Source: Natrinema salifodinae (lineage in GTDB: Archaea; Halobacteriota; Halobacteria; Halobacteriales; Natrialbaceae). From it: a stretch of 64,000 bases of DNA. Positions 24,669 to 32,394 of this stretch are shown piece after piece (within the stretch, counting starts at the first letter, position 1; every line of letters begins with the position of its first letter). The DNA is taken from NCBI RefSeq assembly GCF_900110455.1, contig NZ_FOIS01000002.1:372001-436000 (forward strand), given 5' to 3'. Under the pieces are notes generated by a model, which worked only from the letters and a program-made list of their open reading frames with translations, was not told the DNA's origin and did no database searches. Position numbers and translations under genes: made by a program.

Positions 24669-25425
24669 GGGCGTCGAACTCTTCTGCGTCGTTAAATATC
24701 TCTTCGAACTCCCTCGTGAAAACACTTGCCATCGTTTCATCGCTAAAGATAATCCCTGTGTTCCCACGGTCAATTTCCATGACAACATGCTCCTGATCAA
24801 TAACGTAGAAGGTTTGATCTACATCTTGATGAGTCCAGACAGGGATATTGAATGATGTGAATTCTTTAATTTCCTGCTGTCGTGCATTCCATATGACTGG
24901 CTTAACATCGACCTCACTATCAGCAAGGCGTTCCAAAATACGAAGATCGCTCGTCTCATACCATCGAGGGTCGGGCTCAAGAGCATACACGCTTTCTTCT
25001 GCTTGTTCTAACATTTCCCGGAGTTTTCGAATAGTTCCGGACTGACCACCAAGGACCCAAGACGAGCTCGTAGATTGATCTCTGCTCCGTGGATTGAGCT
25101 CATATGCCGTGCCGAGCGTTTCAATCAGTTCAGTAGCTTTGTTGTTGAACTCCTCCTTCCGTTCTCCGATCAGCTTCTCCGGGTTCTGGACGTCATATAT
25201 TGTTGGATTAGCATCTTGTTCTGTGACAACGCCTTCATTTTTGAGGTCGTCCAGAACGTCATATATTCGTCCTTGGTGAATATCTGTTCTAACAACAATT
25301 TCCCGAGCTTCTAGCGGGCCCTCAGCAACGAGACAGCGGTAGGCTGCTGCCTGATACTTCCCCCACCCCATTATATCTTGAAGCGGTTTATCTGCTTTCT
25401 CGAGGGTCTTCTCCGGACGACTCAT
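24661..25425 (-). CDS. TrmB-family transcriptional regulator
   Basis: The 254-residue protein has an N-terminal TrmB winged helix (about 15-85; QAAAYRCLVAEGPLEAREIV, GRIYDVLDDLKNEGVV), a coiled segment and a C-terminal PLD-like ligand or dimerisation region (VYALEPDPRWYETSDLRILE, TFYVIDQEHVVMEIDRG). TrmB regulators in archaea sense sugars or other small molecules, often controlling an adjacent operon. I chose the ATG at 25425 (MSRPEKTLEKADKPL) because the 33 codons upstream run through the divergent promoter. It is divergent from the 414-residue gene, with a palindrome at 25426-25444 next to its start. Confidence 0.8.
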   Translation of the reverse strand: MSRPEKTLEKADKPLQDIMGWGKYQAAAYRCLVAEGPLEAREIVVRTDIHQGRIYDVLDDLKNEGVVTEQDANPTIYDVQNPEKLIGERKEEFNNKATELIETLGTAYELNPRSRDQSTSSSWVLGGQSGTIRKLREMLEQAEESVYALEPDPRWYETSDLRILERLADSEVDVKPVIWNARQQEIKEFTSFNIPVWTHQDVDQTFYVIDQEHVVMEIDRGNTGIIFSDETMASVFTREFEEIFNDAEEFDAHA

Positions 25426-25444
25426 AACAACCACTATAGTTGTT
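25426..25444. promoter_or_regulatory. Palindrome at the trmB-like start, candidate operator
   Basis: AACAAC (25426-25431) and GTTGTT (25439-25444) form a perfect inverted repeat with a seven-base spacer. Inside it lies the eight-base palindrome ACTATAGT (25433-25440). The site directly abuts the ATG at 25425, so binding there would block expression of the regulator, as in autoregulation. Confidence 0.45.
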
Positions 25445-25505
25445 TTTCTAATAAACTTTATTCTTCGTAGTCTAAGAAACTCACACTTGGGTGGTTCAAT
25501 CTCAC

Positions 25506-25512
25506 TTATATA
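25506..25512 (+). promoter_or_regulatory. TATA box of the 414-residue gene
   Basis: TTATATA ends 24 bp before the ATG at 25537. No Shine-Dalgarno is present, so a leaderless transcript is expected. The site is within the 111 bp divergent region shared with the TrmB gene. Confidence 0.6.
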
Positions 25513-25536
25513 CCCCCAGCGCACGTATCATATACC

Positions 25537-26781
25537 ATGAGTTCCACACCAGAAACGAACTCTGACGACGACGACCAGAACGACGAACGACTCATCAACG
25601 CGCTTTCCACGCGCGAAATCCGACGAGGGCTTCTCGACTCGGATATCGACGTGGGCGAGAACGCGGACCGCGAAGAGGTGTTCAATCTCCTCGAGACACA
25701 CCCTGCGGCAGACCAACTCCGAGAGGACATCGTCGAGGGGGCGAAAAAGCGCATCCTGGAAGATGGGCATGTCAAGCATGACTCCATCGAAGGGACTGGT
25801 CAGGGAATTCCGGTCATCAGCGACGCTCTCACTCTGGCCGAGGTGTACTACTACGACTCGTACTTCCAGTACACTGACCACACTGCGCGTGTATACGAAG
25901 CACCTGACTTCGGTGGCGTTCTCCGGGACATCGCCGAAGACGCGGACTCACCTGCAGCAGCCCGAAACCTGTTCATGGAGTTCTGTGAATCGGAGGACGT
26001 CGACCCTGCATACATCGAAGCGACTGAAGATGTTCCGGCTCCGCTCATCGATAACACCGACGACCAATTCAGCCCCCGTCTCGTGAAGTTCGAGGACGCC
26101 AACACCATCTACCTCGAGTACTGGAAGCGCGGAAAGACGATGAGCGAGTTCGACGTTCGGACCGGCGACTACGAGAAAATCAAGACGCTCTACCGCGCGG
26201 TCGTTCGTGTCAACCTCGACACTGGACTCATCGAGACGATGGGTGACAACAGCCAACAATCCAATGAACAGTTGGTCAAACGGTTCCTCGGTGAGTTCAG
26301 TGGCTCCGACACTGTGCGCCGAATCAACATCCGAGGTCCGGACATCCGGCGGACGAAAAGTGACCTCGCACTCCTCACGAGCCTCAACGAGTTCGTGGGT
26401 GAAGAGGCGAAGGTTCGGCTGACTCGCAATCAGAGTGGAAACGTCGAGGCTGACCCGGCTCACGACCAAATGGAAAGCGAGCGCGACTACTCAAAGACCA
26501 ACTTCCAGATTTTCATCGGAGAGACGGCCGATGGCTGGGAACTGGTCTACCCGAGAGAGCTCGGAGAAGAACCGGACAGCGAGGATGAGGTCACAACGAG
26601 TGACGTTCTCACGGCAATCGATGAGTCATCCCGAATCGACTACGAGGACGTGAAGGACCTCACTATCACTCTCGACGGTGAGAAGTCGACGTACCGAATC
26701 CAGAAGAAGGACCTCGCCCCGAGCACCAGGGAACAGGTCTTCGACCTCCTCGCTGAGGAACTGGGCTGGATTTCGGACTAA
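25537..26781 (+). CDS. Unknown 414-residue acidic protein, divergent from the TrmB regulator
   Basis: I do not recognise this protein. It has a disordered acidic N-terminus (TNSDDDDQNDERLINAL), a helical region to about 200, a central part with charged beta segments (TIYLEYWKRGKTMSEFDVRT, VNLDTGLIETMG), a segment rich in Arg and Thr (IRRTKSDLALLTSLNEF) and a C-terminal domain (FQIFIGETADGWELVYPREL). It has no membrane segment, signal peptide or obvious catalytic motif. Its codon use is richer in G+C than the neighbouring element genes. It is the last gene before the right attachment site and is probably controlled by the divergent TrmB regulator, making it likely cargo of the element. Confidence 0.75.
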   Translation: MSSTPETNSDDDDQNDERLINALSTREIRRGLLDSDIDVGENADREEVFNLLETHPAADQLREDIVEGAKKRILEDGHVKHDSIEGTGQGIPVISDALTLAEVYYYDSYFQYTDHTARVYEAPDFGGVLRDIAEDADSPAAARNLFMEFCESEDVDPAYIEATEDVPAPLIDNTDDQFSPRLVKFEDANTIYLEYWKRGKTMSEFDVRTGDYEKIKTLYRAVVRVNLDTGLIETMGDNSQQSNEQLVKRFLGEFSGSDTVRRINIRGPDIRRTKSDLALLTSLNEFVGEEAKVRLTRNQSGNVEADPAHDQMESERDYSKTNFQIFIGETADGWELVYPRELGEEPDSEDEVTTSDVLTAIDESSRIDYEDVKDLTITLDGEKSTYRIQKKDLAPSTREQVFDLLAEELGWISD

Positions 26782-26883
26782 GATGCGATAAGCCAGGGGC
26801 TCACAGTGCGGATTTTTATATCGTAGGATACACTGTACATAGGTACAGACACTCGGAACTCGCGCTTGGTACGATGGTACTCC

Positions 26884-26902
26884 GCGAAATCTCCGATTTC
26901 GC
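26884..26902. repeat. Short palindrome beside attR
   Basis: GCGAAATC-TCC-GATTTCGC is a perfect 8+3+8 inverted repeat ending two bases before the 48 bp attachment repeat. Its three-base loop design resembles the palindromes inside purK at 61.2 kb, although the sequences differ. Confidence 0.6.
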
Positions 26903-26904
26903 AC

Positions 26905-26952
26905 CCTGAGCCTTCCAAGCTCATGGCCCGGGTTCAAATCCCGGTCCGCGCA
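26905..26952 (+). repeat. Right attachment site (attR), 48 bp tRNA-Gly copy
   Basis: The segment is identical to 11760-11807. It lacks the 5' third of the tRNA (acceptor 5' strand and D arm), so it is not a functional tRNA gene but the second half-site left by integration. Confidence 0.93.
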
Positions 26953-27060
26953 CTTTTCGACGAACGGACGTGAAGAGACCGTACGTGATAGAGGGATTTG
27001 AAACACGCGAGCCGCAGCGTCCGAACGAAGTGACGAAGTGAGGGCGACCGTCTCGCAGTC

Positions 27061-27083
27061 GGGTTCAAATCCCGGTCCGCGCA
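27061..27083 (+). repeat. Older tRNA-Gly 3' fragment
   Basis: The 23 bases are identical to the T arm and acceptor end of the tRNA (11785-11807), but sequence further 5' does not match. It is best read as the remains of an earlier attachment site, 131 bp beyond attR. Confidence 0.75.
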
Positions 27084-27249
27084 CTTCGCACCGCCTTCAG
27101 CCGTCGGAATTGGTTTCACCCCCGATTACCGAGTGGTCGGTCGTCGGTCCCGCCTGACCAGGCCAGAAAATAGCTGCCGGTCAGACGGTAGAGACTGAAC
27201 CGACGCTGCTCTCGCGGGTCGCCGCGAATCGGCGCGCTCACTCAGTATT

Positions 27250-27268
27250 GCCAACCCATATGGTTGGC
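27250..27268. promoter_or_regulatory. Palindrome upstream of the HTH-10 regulator
   Basis: GCCAACC-CATAT-GGTTGGC is a perfect 7+5+7 inverted repeat ending 19 bp before the start at 27288. A related half-site GCCAAACC follows at 27273-27280. It overlaps the expected promoter, so it is a candidate operator, perhaps for autoregulation. Confidence 0.5.
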
Positions 27269-27287
27269 GATAGCCAAACCCAGGCGC

Positions 27288-28055
27288 ATGCGCGAGTTCG
27301 CGTTTACGATCGAGTACGACAAGGGGGCGGATCCGCTTATGGACGTTTTCATCGAGTATCCGGACGCCCACGCACGGACGATCTCTTGTCATATGTCTCC
27401 GAACGGAGTGTGGCGAGTCGACAGGATTGCCGGTCCGGAGGAGGCCCTCGAGCGGATCGACGAGATCTATACGGCCCCGGAACACTGTAACGAGTGTATC
27501 GGCTCGCGCCACTGCCACACCAATTGGGAGCACGAAATCCTCGAATCGAACCCCTCCCGCCGGACGATCTACACCTACCGTCCGTCCGCGAGTGATTGCC
27601 ATTCGGTGCTCCATCTCGCCTGCATCTATCTCGGTGAGGGCATCGTCCCCGCCGCGGAACGGCGCGGCAATCGCTACGAATGGAGAATACTGATGCGCGA
27701 CGACGCGGACGCCAGCGGCCTGCACGAGGCGCTCAACGAAGAACTCAGGGACGGACTACGCGTGAACTTCCGCCAGATCGGCGGCCCGTCCTACTGGGCG
27801 GAAGAAGCGATTTCGCTCGCCGAACTTCCCCACGAACAGCGCGAAGCGATCGAGGCGGCCGTTCGGTCCGGATACTACGAGACGCCGCGGAACGCGTCGA
27901 TGGCGGACATCGCCGAGGTGCTCGATATTCCCCGGTCGACGCTCCAGTATCGTCTCCAACGGGCCGAATCGTGGATTATCGGCTGCTTCGTCTCCCGGTC
28001 GATCGCCGACATCGGCGACGAGTTCTCTGCGCTCCCGATGGTCACCGAGTTATGA
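27288..28055 (+). CDS. HTH-10 (bacterio-opsin activator-like) transcriptional regulator
   Basis: The 255-residue protein has an N-terminal sensor-like part with a Cys/His cluster (HCNECIGSRHCHTNW) and a C-terminal HTH-10 domain (about 185-235: LPHEQREAIEAAVRSGYYET, SMADIAEVLDIPRSTLQYRL). HTH-10 proteins are typical haloarchaeal regulators that respond to redox, light or metabolites. The start at 27288 (MREFAFTIEYD) is the family-like beginning. The palindrome upstream may be its operator. The next gene, convergent, is a flavin-dependent oxidoreductase, possibly a functional link. Confidence 0.82.
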   Translation: MREFAFTIEYDKGADPLMDVFIEYPDAHARTISCHMSPNGVWRVDRIAGPEEALERIDEIYTAPEHCNECIGSRHCHTNWEHEILESNPSRRTIYTYRPSASDCHSVLHLACIYLGEGIVPAAERRGNRYEWRILMRDDADASGLHEALNEELRDGLRVNFRQIGGPSYWAEEAISLAELPHEQREAIEAAVRSGYYETPRNASMADIAEVLDIPRSTLQYRLQRAESWIIGCFVSRSIADIGDEFSALPMVTEL

Positions 28056-28199
28056 GGGGCCCATCGCCGACCGAACCGTCTCGATACTCTGTTACGGCGC
28101 ATCCACCAGGAGTTCGGTTCTCGGCTGCCGGCTGCCGTCGGTGGAGACGATACTAGACGTCGTCCCCCTCCGCTACTGCTTCATCGAGGGTAGTGAGGA

Positions 28200-29138
28200 C
28201 TAGTCCGGAATCGCCGGGAAGACTTCGGTCGCCAGTTCGTCCATCACATCTCCGGCGGGCCGTTCGTTGTACTTGAGATTGAACAGCAGGTGGTCAACCC
28301 CGATCTCGTCAAGCTGGCTGATGTACTCGATGAGCCATTCGCGGCCCGCTCGAAAGCCCTGGTGAATCCGGGACGGCGGCTCCGAGGGGTCGGCGGCGAG
28401 GTCGATGTACATCGACTGTCCGAACGGTTTGAACTCGTTCCCGGTCAACTCGCGCCACCGTTCGATGGTGGCGGCCTGGTCGTCGAGCGACTGCATGTAG
28501 TACATCCATCCGTCGCCGTTCTCGGCGATCCAGTCCTCCTCCTGTCGCGCATGGCCGGTGATGAGCAGGGGAATCTGCCCGGTCGTCGGCTTCGGAACGA
28601 GATCGACATCGCCGTCCATCGTCCCGAACGAGGAGTCGATTTCCGGGAACTCCTCGGACCAGAGGCGTCTGAGCGCGGCGACGCTCTCCCGGAACCGTTC
28701 GCCCCGTGCGGTCGGGTCCGTATCGAACGCCTGGTACTCGACGGGGCGGTCGCCGCTGGCGAGCCCGAGGACGAGTCGTCCGTCGGACAGGTTGGTAACG
28801 GATGCCGCCGCCTTCGCGACGTGAATCGGATGGCGCAGCGGTAAGACGATCGCACCCGTCGCTAGCGCGATCTCGTCGGTGTGGGCTGCAATATGGCTCA
28901 GATACACCCACGGGTCGTAGATCTGACCTGCGTCTCCGAACGAGGGATCGAGCAAGGGAACGTCGCGGAACCAGAGGGCATCGAAGCCTAACTCCTCGGC
29001 TCGCTGTGCGAGTTCGACTTGTCGATCCATCGACGGCGTGGTCCCCTCGTACGATTCGAGCGGAAAAATCGCGCCAAACGTAAGCTCGTCCGAATCGTAC
29101 ATCCGTCGGAATCCCGGATGATCGTGTCGATCAGCCAT
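28200..29138 (-). CDS. LLM-class flavin-dependent oxidoreductase
   Basis: The 312-residue protein reads as a luciferase-like monooxygenase: LTFGAIFPLESYEG, QRAEELGFDALWFRDVPLLD, DPWVYLSHIAAHTDEIALAT, VTNLSDGRLVLGLASGDRPVEY and FRESVAALRRLWSEEFP are the standard TIM-barrel blocks binding FMN or F420. C-terminal LITGHARQEEDWIAENGDGW completes the fold. The substrate cannot be told. A second Met (residue 13) is an alternative start. It stands alone between the HTH-10 gene and the ABC exporter. Confidence 0.85.
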   Translation of the reverse strand: MADRHDHPGFRRMYDSDELTFGAIFPLESYEGTTPSMDRQVELAQRAEELGFDALWFRDVPLLDPSFGDAGQIYDPWVYLSHIAAHTDEIALATGAIVLPLRHPIHVAKAAASVTNLSDGRLVLGLASGDRPVEYQAFDTDPTARGERFRESVAALRRLWSEEFPEIDSSFGTMDGDVDLVPKPTTGQIPLLITGHARQEEDWIAENGDGWMYYMQSLDDQAATIERWRELTGNEFKPFGQSMYIDLAADPSEPPSRIHQGFRAGREWLIEYISQLDEIGVDHLLFNLKYNERPAGDVMDELATEVFPAIPD

Positions 29139-29193
29139 CTGTAGTCACTGTTTACTCCGGATCGAGTTAGACTCTATTTTGGCATATGACGAA

Positions 29194-29964
29194 TCAGACC
29201 GCCTCGACGCGTTCGAACAGCGCCGCGCCGATCGTGACCATCACCACCGACGACGCGACGAGAGCGCCGAGATCGAGCAGGACGGAGAACGACGACGTAC
29301 CGACGAGGACCGCCCGCAGCCCGTCGACTCCGTAGGTCAGAGGATTCACGTACGCCAAGTACCGGACCGAACTCGGCAGTCCCTCGATCGGGTACAGCGC
29401 GCCGGAGAGGAAAAACAGCGGGAAGATGACGAACTGGACGATCAGGCCGAACCCCTCGCTGTCGCTGAACTGGGAGGCCAGCGCGATGCCGAAGCCGACG
29501 AACGTGATCGCGAGGAGGACCAGAAAGACGACCGCGACCGGCACCGAGAGGAGGCTCACGGGCTCGAACCCCAGCGGAATCGAGAGCAGGAGGATGAGCA
29601 GCGCCTGGACGAGCGCCGTCGTCGAGCCGCCGGCGATCCGTCCGAGGACGATCGACGTGCGACTCACCGGTGCGACGAGAATCTCCTTCAGGAAGCCGAC
29701 CTCCTGGTCCGCGAGGATCGAGAGTCCGGCGAAGGACGCCCCGAAGAGCATCGTGAAGCCGACGATCCCTGGGACGAGGTACTGGAGGTAGTCGACGCCC
29801 TCCGGAAGACCGGGGATCGCCGCTCCGCGGAACCCGAAGCCCATGAAGACGAGAAACAGCAGCGGCATCGCCAGCGAGCCGACGATCCGCGACGGCGTCC
29901 GGAGGAACCGCTTCGTATCGCGCAGCCAGAGCCCGTAGATCGCCTGCGCGTCGACGAGTTTCAC
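29194..29964 (-). CDS. ABC-2 type transporter permease
   Basis: The 256-residue membrane protein has six hydrophobic segments (SLAMPLLFLVFMGFGF, GFTMLFGASFAGLSIL, LVQALLILLLSIPLGF, VVFLVLLAITFVGFGI, IVQFVIFPLFFLSGALYPIE, VLLDLGALVASSVVMVTIGA), typical of the DrrB/ABC-2 family. It forms an exporter with the ATPase just upstream. The GTG at 29964 overlaps the ATPase stop in GTGA, which decides the start; an earlier in-frame start would overlap most of the ATPase end. Confidence 0.88.
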   Translation of the reverse strand: MKLVDAQAIYGLWLRDTKRFLRTPSRIVGSLAMPLLFLVFMGFGFRGAAIPGLPEGVDYLQYLVPGIVGFTMLFGASFAGLSILADQEVGFLKEILVAPVSRTSIVLGRIAGGSTTALVQALLILLLSIPLGFEPVSLLSVPVAVVFLVLLAITFVGFGIALASQFSDSEGFGLIVQFVIFPLFFLSGALYPIEGLPSSVRYLAYVNPLTYGVDGLRAVLVGTSSFSVLLDLGALVASSVVMVTIGAALFERVEAV

Positions 29965-31070
29965 GAGCGGTCCTCCGTGGAGACCGCGCTCGAACGGTCG
30001 TCGTGCACGTCCGCTCTCGATTCGGTTCCGGTCGCGGTCGACCCCGACCTGGTCCCGCCGAGCGCAGCCAGGCCCCGGCTCCGACCGGCGCCCGCGGCCG
30101 CGCGGTCGCGGTCGGTCAATTCGAGGAAGACGTTCTCGAGGGTCGGCTCGCGGAGGTCGATCGACGTGATGCCCGCGCCCGTCTCGTCGGCCAGGCGGAC
30201 GAGGGCGGCGATCCGCGCGTCGCCGTCGTCGACCGTGACGTGGACGCCGGATCGGCCGTCGGCGACGGCGTAGTCGCGACACCAGGCCCGGTCGTCGAGG
30301 CGGTCGAGCAGCGCGGACGGGACGTCGGATTGCCCCTCGGTCCCGGCCTCGGCCCCGTCGCTCGCGAATTCGAGGGCAACGACGTCGCCGCCCAGTGACT
30401 CCTTGAGCGCCGCCGGCGCGTCGATTGCGACGATGTCGCCGTCGTCGACGATTGCCACGCGATCGCAGAGCCGATCGGCCTCCTCGATGTAGTGAGTCGT
30501 CAGGACGATCGAGACACCGGCCGCCTCGTTCAGTTGCTCGATGTACTCCCAGGTGTCTCGCCTGGTGCGCGCGTCGAGGCCGACGGTCGGTTCGTCGAGG
30601 AAGAGGACCGCCGGTTCGTGCAGCAGGCCGCGGGCGATCTCGAGGCGGCGTTTCATGCCGCCGGAGTAGGTGCCGACGGGGTCGTCGCGGACCGCGGACA
30701 GCCCGACGAGCCCGAGGACCTCGTCGATGCGGTCGGCGCGGTCGCTCCGGGCCTGGCCGTACAGCCGGGAGTGGAAGGCCAGGTTCTCGGCGCCGGTTAG
30801 CTCCTCGTCGAGGGCGGGTTCCTGGAAGACGATGCCGAGACTGGAGCGGACCGCCCCCTTCTCGGACCGGACGTCGTGGCCGTTGACCGACGCGGTGCCC
30901 GAACTCGGCGGGAGGAGCGCCACCAGCATGTTGATCAGGGTCGACTTGCCCGCGCCATTGGGGCCGAGCAGGCCGAACAGCTCGCCGCGCTCGACCGTAA
31001 ACGAGAGGTCGTCGACCGCGGTGACCCCGTCGAACTCCTTGGTGAGGCCGTCGACGTGAATCGCGTCCAT
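29961..31070 (-). CDS. ABC exporter ATP-binding protein, DrrA-like
   Basis: The 369-residue ATPase shows Walker A (GPNGAGKSTLINML), Q-loop (IVFQEPALDEEL), signature YSGGMKRRLEIARGL, Walker B VLFLDEPTVGLD and the switch His in LTTHYIEEADRLC. A C-terminal DrrA-type region ends in LREPTLENVFLELTDRD, followed by a low-complexity tail of about 45 residues that is unusual for the family. With the overlapping permease it should export a hydrophobic compound; the substrate is unknown. Confidence 0.9.
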   Translation of the reverse strand: MDAIHVDGLTKEFDGVTAVDDLSFTVERGELFGLLGPNGAGKSTLINMLVALLPPSSGTASVNGHDVRSEKGAVRSSLGIVFQEPALDEELTGAENLAFHSRLYGQARSDRADRIDEVLGLVGLSAVRDDPVGTYSGGMKRRLEIARGLLHEPAVLFLDEPTVGLDARTRRDTWEYIEQLNEAAGVSIVLTTHYIEEADRLCDRVAIVDDGDIVAIDAPAALKESLGGDVVALEFASDGAEAGTEGQSDVPSALLDRLDDRAWCRDYAVADGRSGVHVTVDDGDARIAALVRLADETGAGITSIDLREPTLENVFLELTDRDRAAAGAGRSRGLAALGGTRSGSTATGTESRADVHDDRSSAVSTEDRS

Positions 31071-31169
31071 GGAGGGTTACTGGTTCGATAGCTACGGATA
31101 AATTATCGTCGATCGTCGCGGGTATTTTCTCGCAACTGCCGATCCGAGAACCACCCGGACGTCGGTCTG

Positions 31170-31715
31170 CTACAGGGTGGCGTCGGTAGGCCGGTCGCGG
31201 AGATCGACCGTCGCGGCGAAGACGACTCCGAGCACGACGCCGAACAGGAGGTGGCCGAGCAGGCTGCCCGCGGCGGCCGTCGGGAACGCCGCGGCTCCGC
31301 TACCGCCGACGGCGTTCACCCAGACCGGGAGGACGAGCAGCGGCAGGATCGCCCAGACTGCGAGCCCGAAGACGAACCCGGCGCCGATCAGCCGCGCGAC
31401 GACGCCGGCCCGGGCGAGGACATCGGTCGCGACGTCGGTCCGAAGCACGCCCAGAATCGGATCGCGCGTGACGAGCATGCCGAACGCGACGCCGAGGACG
31501 ATTCCGTGTGCAATGTGAACGGCCCAGCCGACGGCAGTCGTCGGTTCGAGCCCGTAGATGGCGGGGATAGCGCCCGCGAGGATTTCGGGATCGAGCAGCC
31601 ACATGAGGATCCCGAAGGCGATCGCGCCGAGGGCGCCGCCGAGTACACTCCCGACGATCCAGCCGGTGCTGCCGCGCAGGCCGAACGCGGCCACGGTATT
31701 GGAGTCGCTACTCAT
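31170..31715 (-). CDS. Four- to five-helix membrane protein
   Basis: The 181-residue protein contains glycine/alanine-rich membrane helices (WIVGSVLGGALGAIAFGILM, VGWAVHIAHGIVLGVAFGML, LIGAGFVFGLAVWAILPLLV, GSLLGHLLFGVVLGVVFAAT). Similar proteins in haloarchaea are of unknown function and I cannot name the family with confidence. A TTAGGTTAGGC sequence 38-48 bp upstream resembles half of a DtxR-type iron box. It is a single gene between the exporter operon and a divergent acetyltransferase. Confidence 0.7.
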   Translation of the reverse strand: MSSDSNTVAAFGLRGSTGWIVGSVLGGALGAIAFGILMWLLDPEILAGAIPAIYGLEPTTAVGWAVHIAHGIVLGVAFGMLVTRDPILGVLRTDVATDVLARAGVVARLIGAGFVFGLAVWAILPLLVLPVWVNAVGGSGAAAFPTAAAGSLLGHLLFGVVLGVVFAATVDLRDRPTDATL

Positions 31716-31833
31716 CGGTCGGCGCTACGCCGAACGAGCCCAAAAGTATTGGTTAGGTTAGGCATTCGGCATCTCAGGTTGGCCGGAACGTTCCGATCCG
31801 TGCATTGTTGTACCTCGCCCGGCAACTCCCGCC

Positions 31834-32394
31834 GTGGAGTACGACCTGCTTGGCTGGCCGCCGGACGGCCCGAAACTCCGGCTCGATCACGAGCGGTTCA
31901 GCTACGCCGGCAAGTTCGTCATGACGAACACGGGGAAGGCGGTGGCCCGGACCGACGACGGCGAGATCGTCGCGGCCGTCGCGTTCAACGAGGACCGCAC
32001 CGACGCCGACGCGCTGTGGCTGCGCTACGTCACCGTCGACCGCGAGCGCCGCGGCGAGGGGATCGGGCCCGCGCTCCTCCGGCGGGTTCGGGACCGGGCG
32101 ATCGAACGCGGCTACGACCGGCTCCGGATCGCCGTCAACAACCCGTTCGCCTACGAGGCGCTCTACCGGACCGGCTTCGCCTACACCGGCGAGACGACAG
32201 GTATCGCCGAACTCGTCCTCGAGTATCCAACACCGGGTTCGGACCCGGGCGACGACCGAAACCGATCCGCTCGCGAACGGTACCAGGCCGGCCTCGACGA
32301 GTTTCGCGAACGCGACCTCTCGGACGAGGAAGCGGCGTTCCTCGAGTCCCGTCGCGGGAGCGAACCGCCCGAGCGGGACCCGACCGGCGAGTGA
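31834..32394 (+). CDS. GNAT-family N-acetyltransferase
   Basis: The 186-residue protein carries the GNAT core: LWLRYVTVDRERRGEGIGPA for motif A with the acetyl-CoA loop RRGEGIG, then RLRIAVNNPFAYEALYRTGF for motif B. A charged C-terminal tail (RERDLSDEEAAFLESRRG) follows. It starts with GTG at 31834 (VEYDLLGWPPDGPKL); there is no nearby ATG in frame. Substrate unknown. Confidence 0.85.
   Translation: MEYDLLGWPPDGPKLRLDHERFSYAGKFVMTNTGKAVARTDDGEIVAAVAFNEDRTDADALWLRYVTVDRERRGEGIGPALLRRVRDRAIERGYDRLRIAVNNPFAYEALYRTGFAYTGETTGIAELVLEYPTPGSDPGDDRNRSARERYQAGLDEFRERDLSDEEAAFLESRRGSEPPERDPTGE

Larger units (their letters stand above)
11760..26952 (+). mobile_element. Integrated plasmid- or virus-like element in tRNA-Gly
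   Basis: The element is bounded by a perfect 48 bp direct repeat: 11760-11807, the 3' part of tRNA-Gly, and 26905-26952. Between them lie a tyrosine integrase beside the tRNA, restriction-like nucleases, small regulators, a primase-helicase and several broken genes. Its base composition is clearly more A+T-rich than both flanks. I find no capsid, spike, portal or terminase gene, so an integrated plasmid or replicon is more likely than a complete provirus. Excision would release a circle of 15,145 bp. Confidence 0.9.
26953..27287. other. Non-coding stretch with a second tRNA fragment
   Basis: After attR there are about 100 bp containing the repeated phrase GAACGAAGTGACGAAGTGAG (27022-27041 region), a 23 bp tRNA fragment at 27061-27083 and then promoter-like sequence with a palindrome before the HTH-10 gene. 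Frames here only read the tRNA sequence and are not real genes. Confidence 0.6.

Noticed and set aside
26905-26952. Second functional tRNA-Gly
   Set aside because: The acceptor 5' strand and D arm are missing, so it cannot fold as a tRNA.
11760-26952. Complete pleolipovirus or other provirus
   Set aside because: The integrase and att design are compatible, but no spike, matrix-type membrane protein, capsid, portal or packaging ATPase gene was found.
26626-27119. Minus-strand frames reading through the tRNA repeats (ADRDLNP-type peptides)
   Set aside because: These peptides are translations of tRNA 3' ends and recur wherever tRNA fragments lie; they are not genes.
29179-30273. Plus-strand frame opposite the ABC exporter genes
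   Set aside because: It runs opposite two unmistakable ABC transporter genes and contains only Arg/Asp/Glu repeats.
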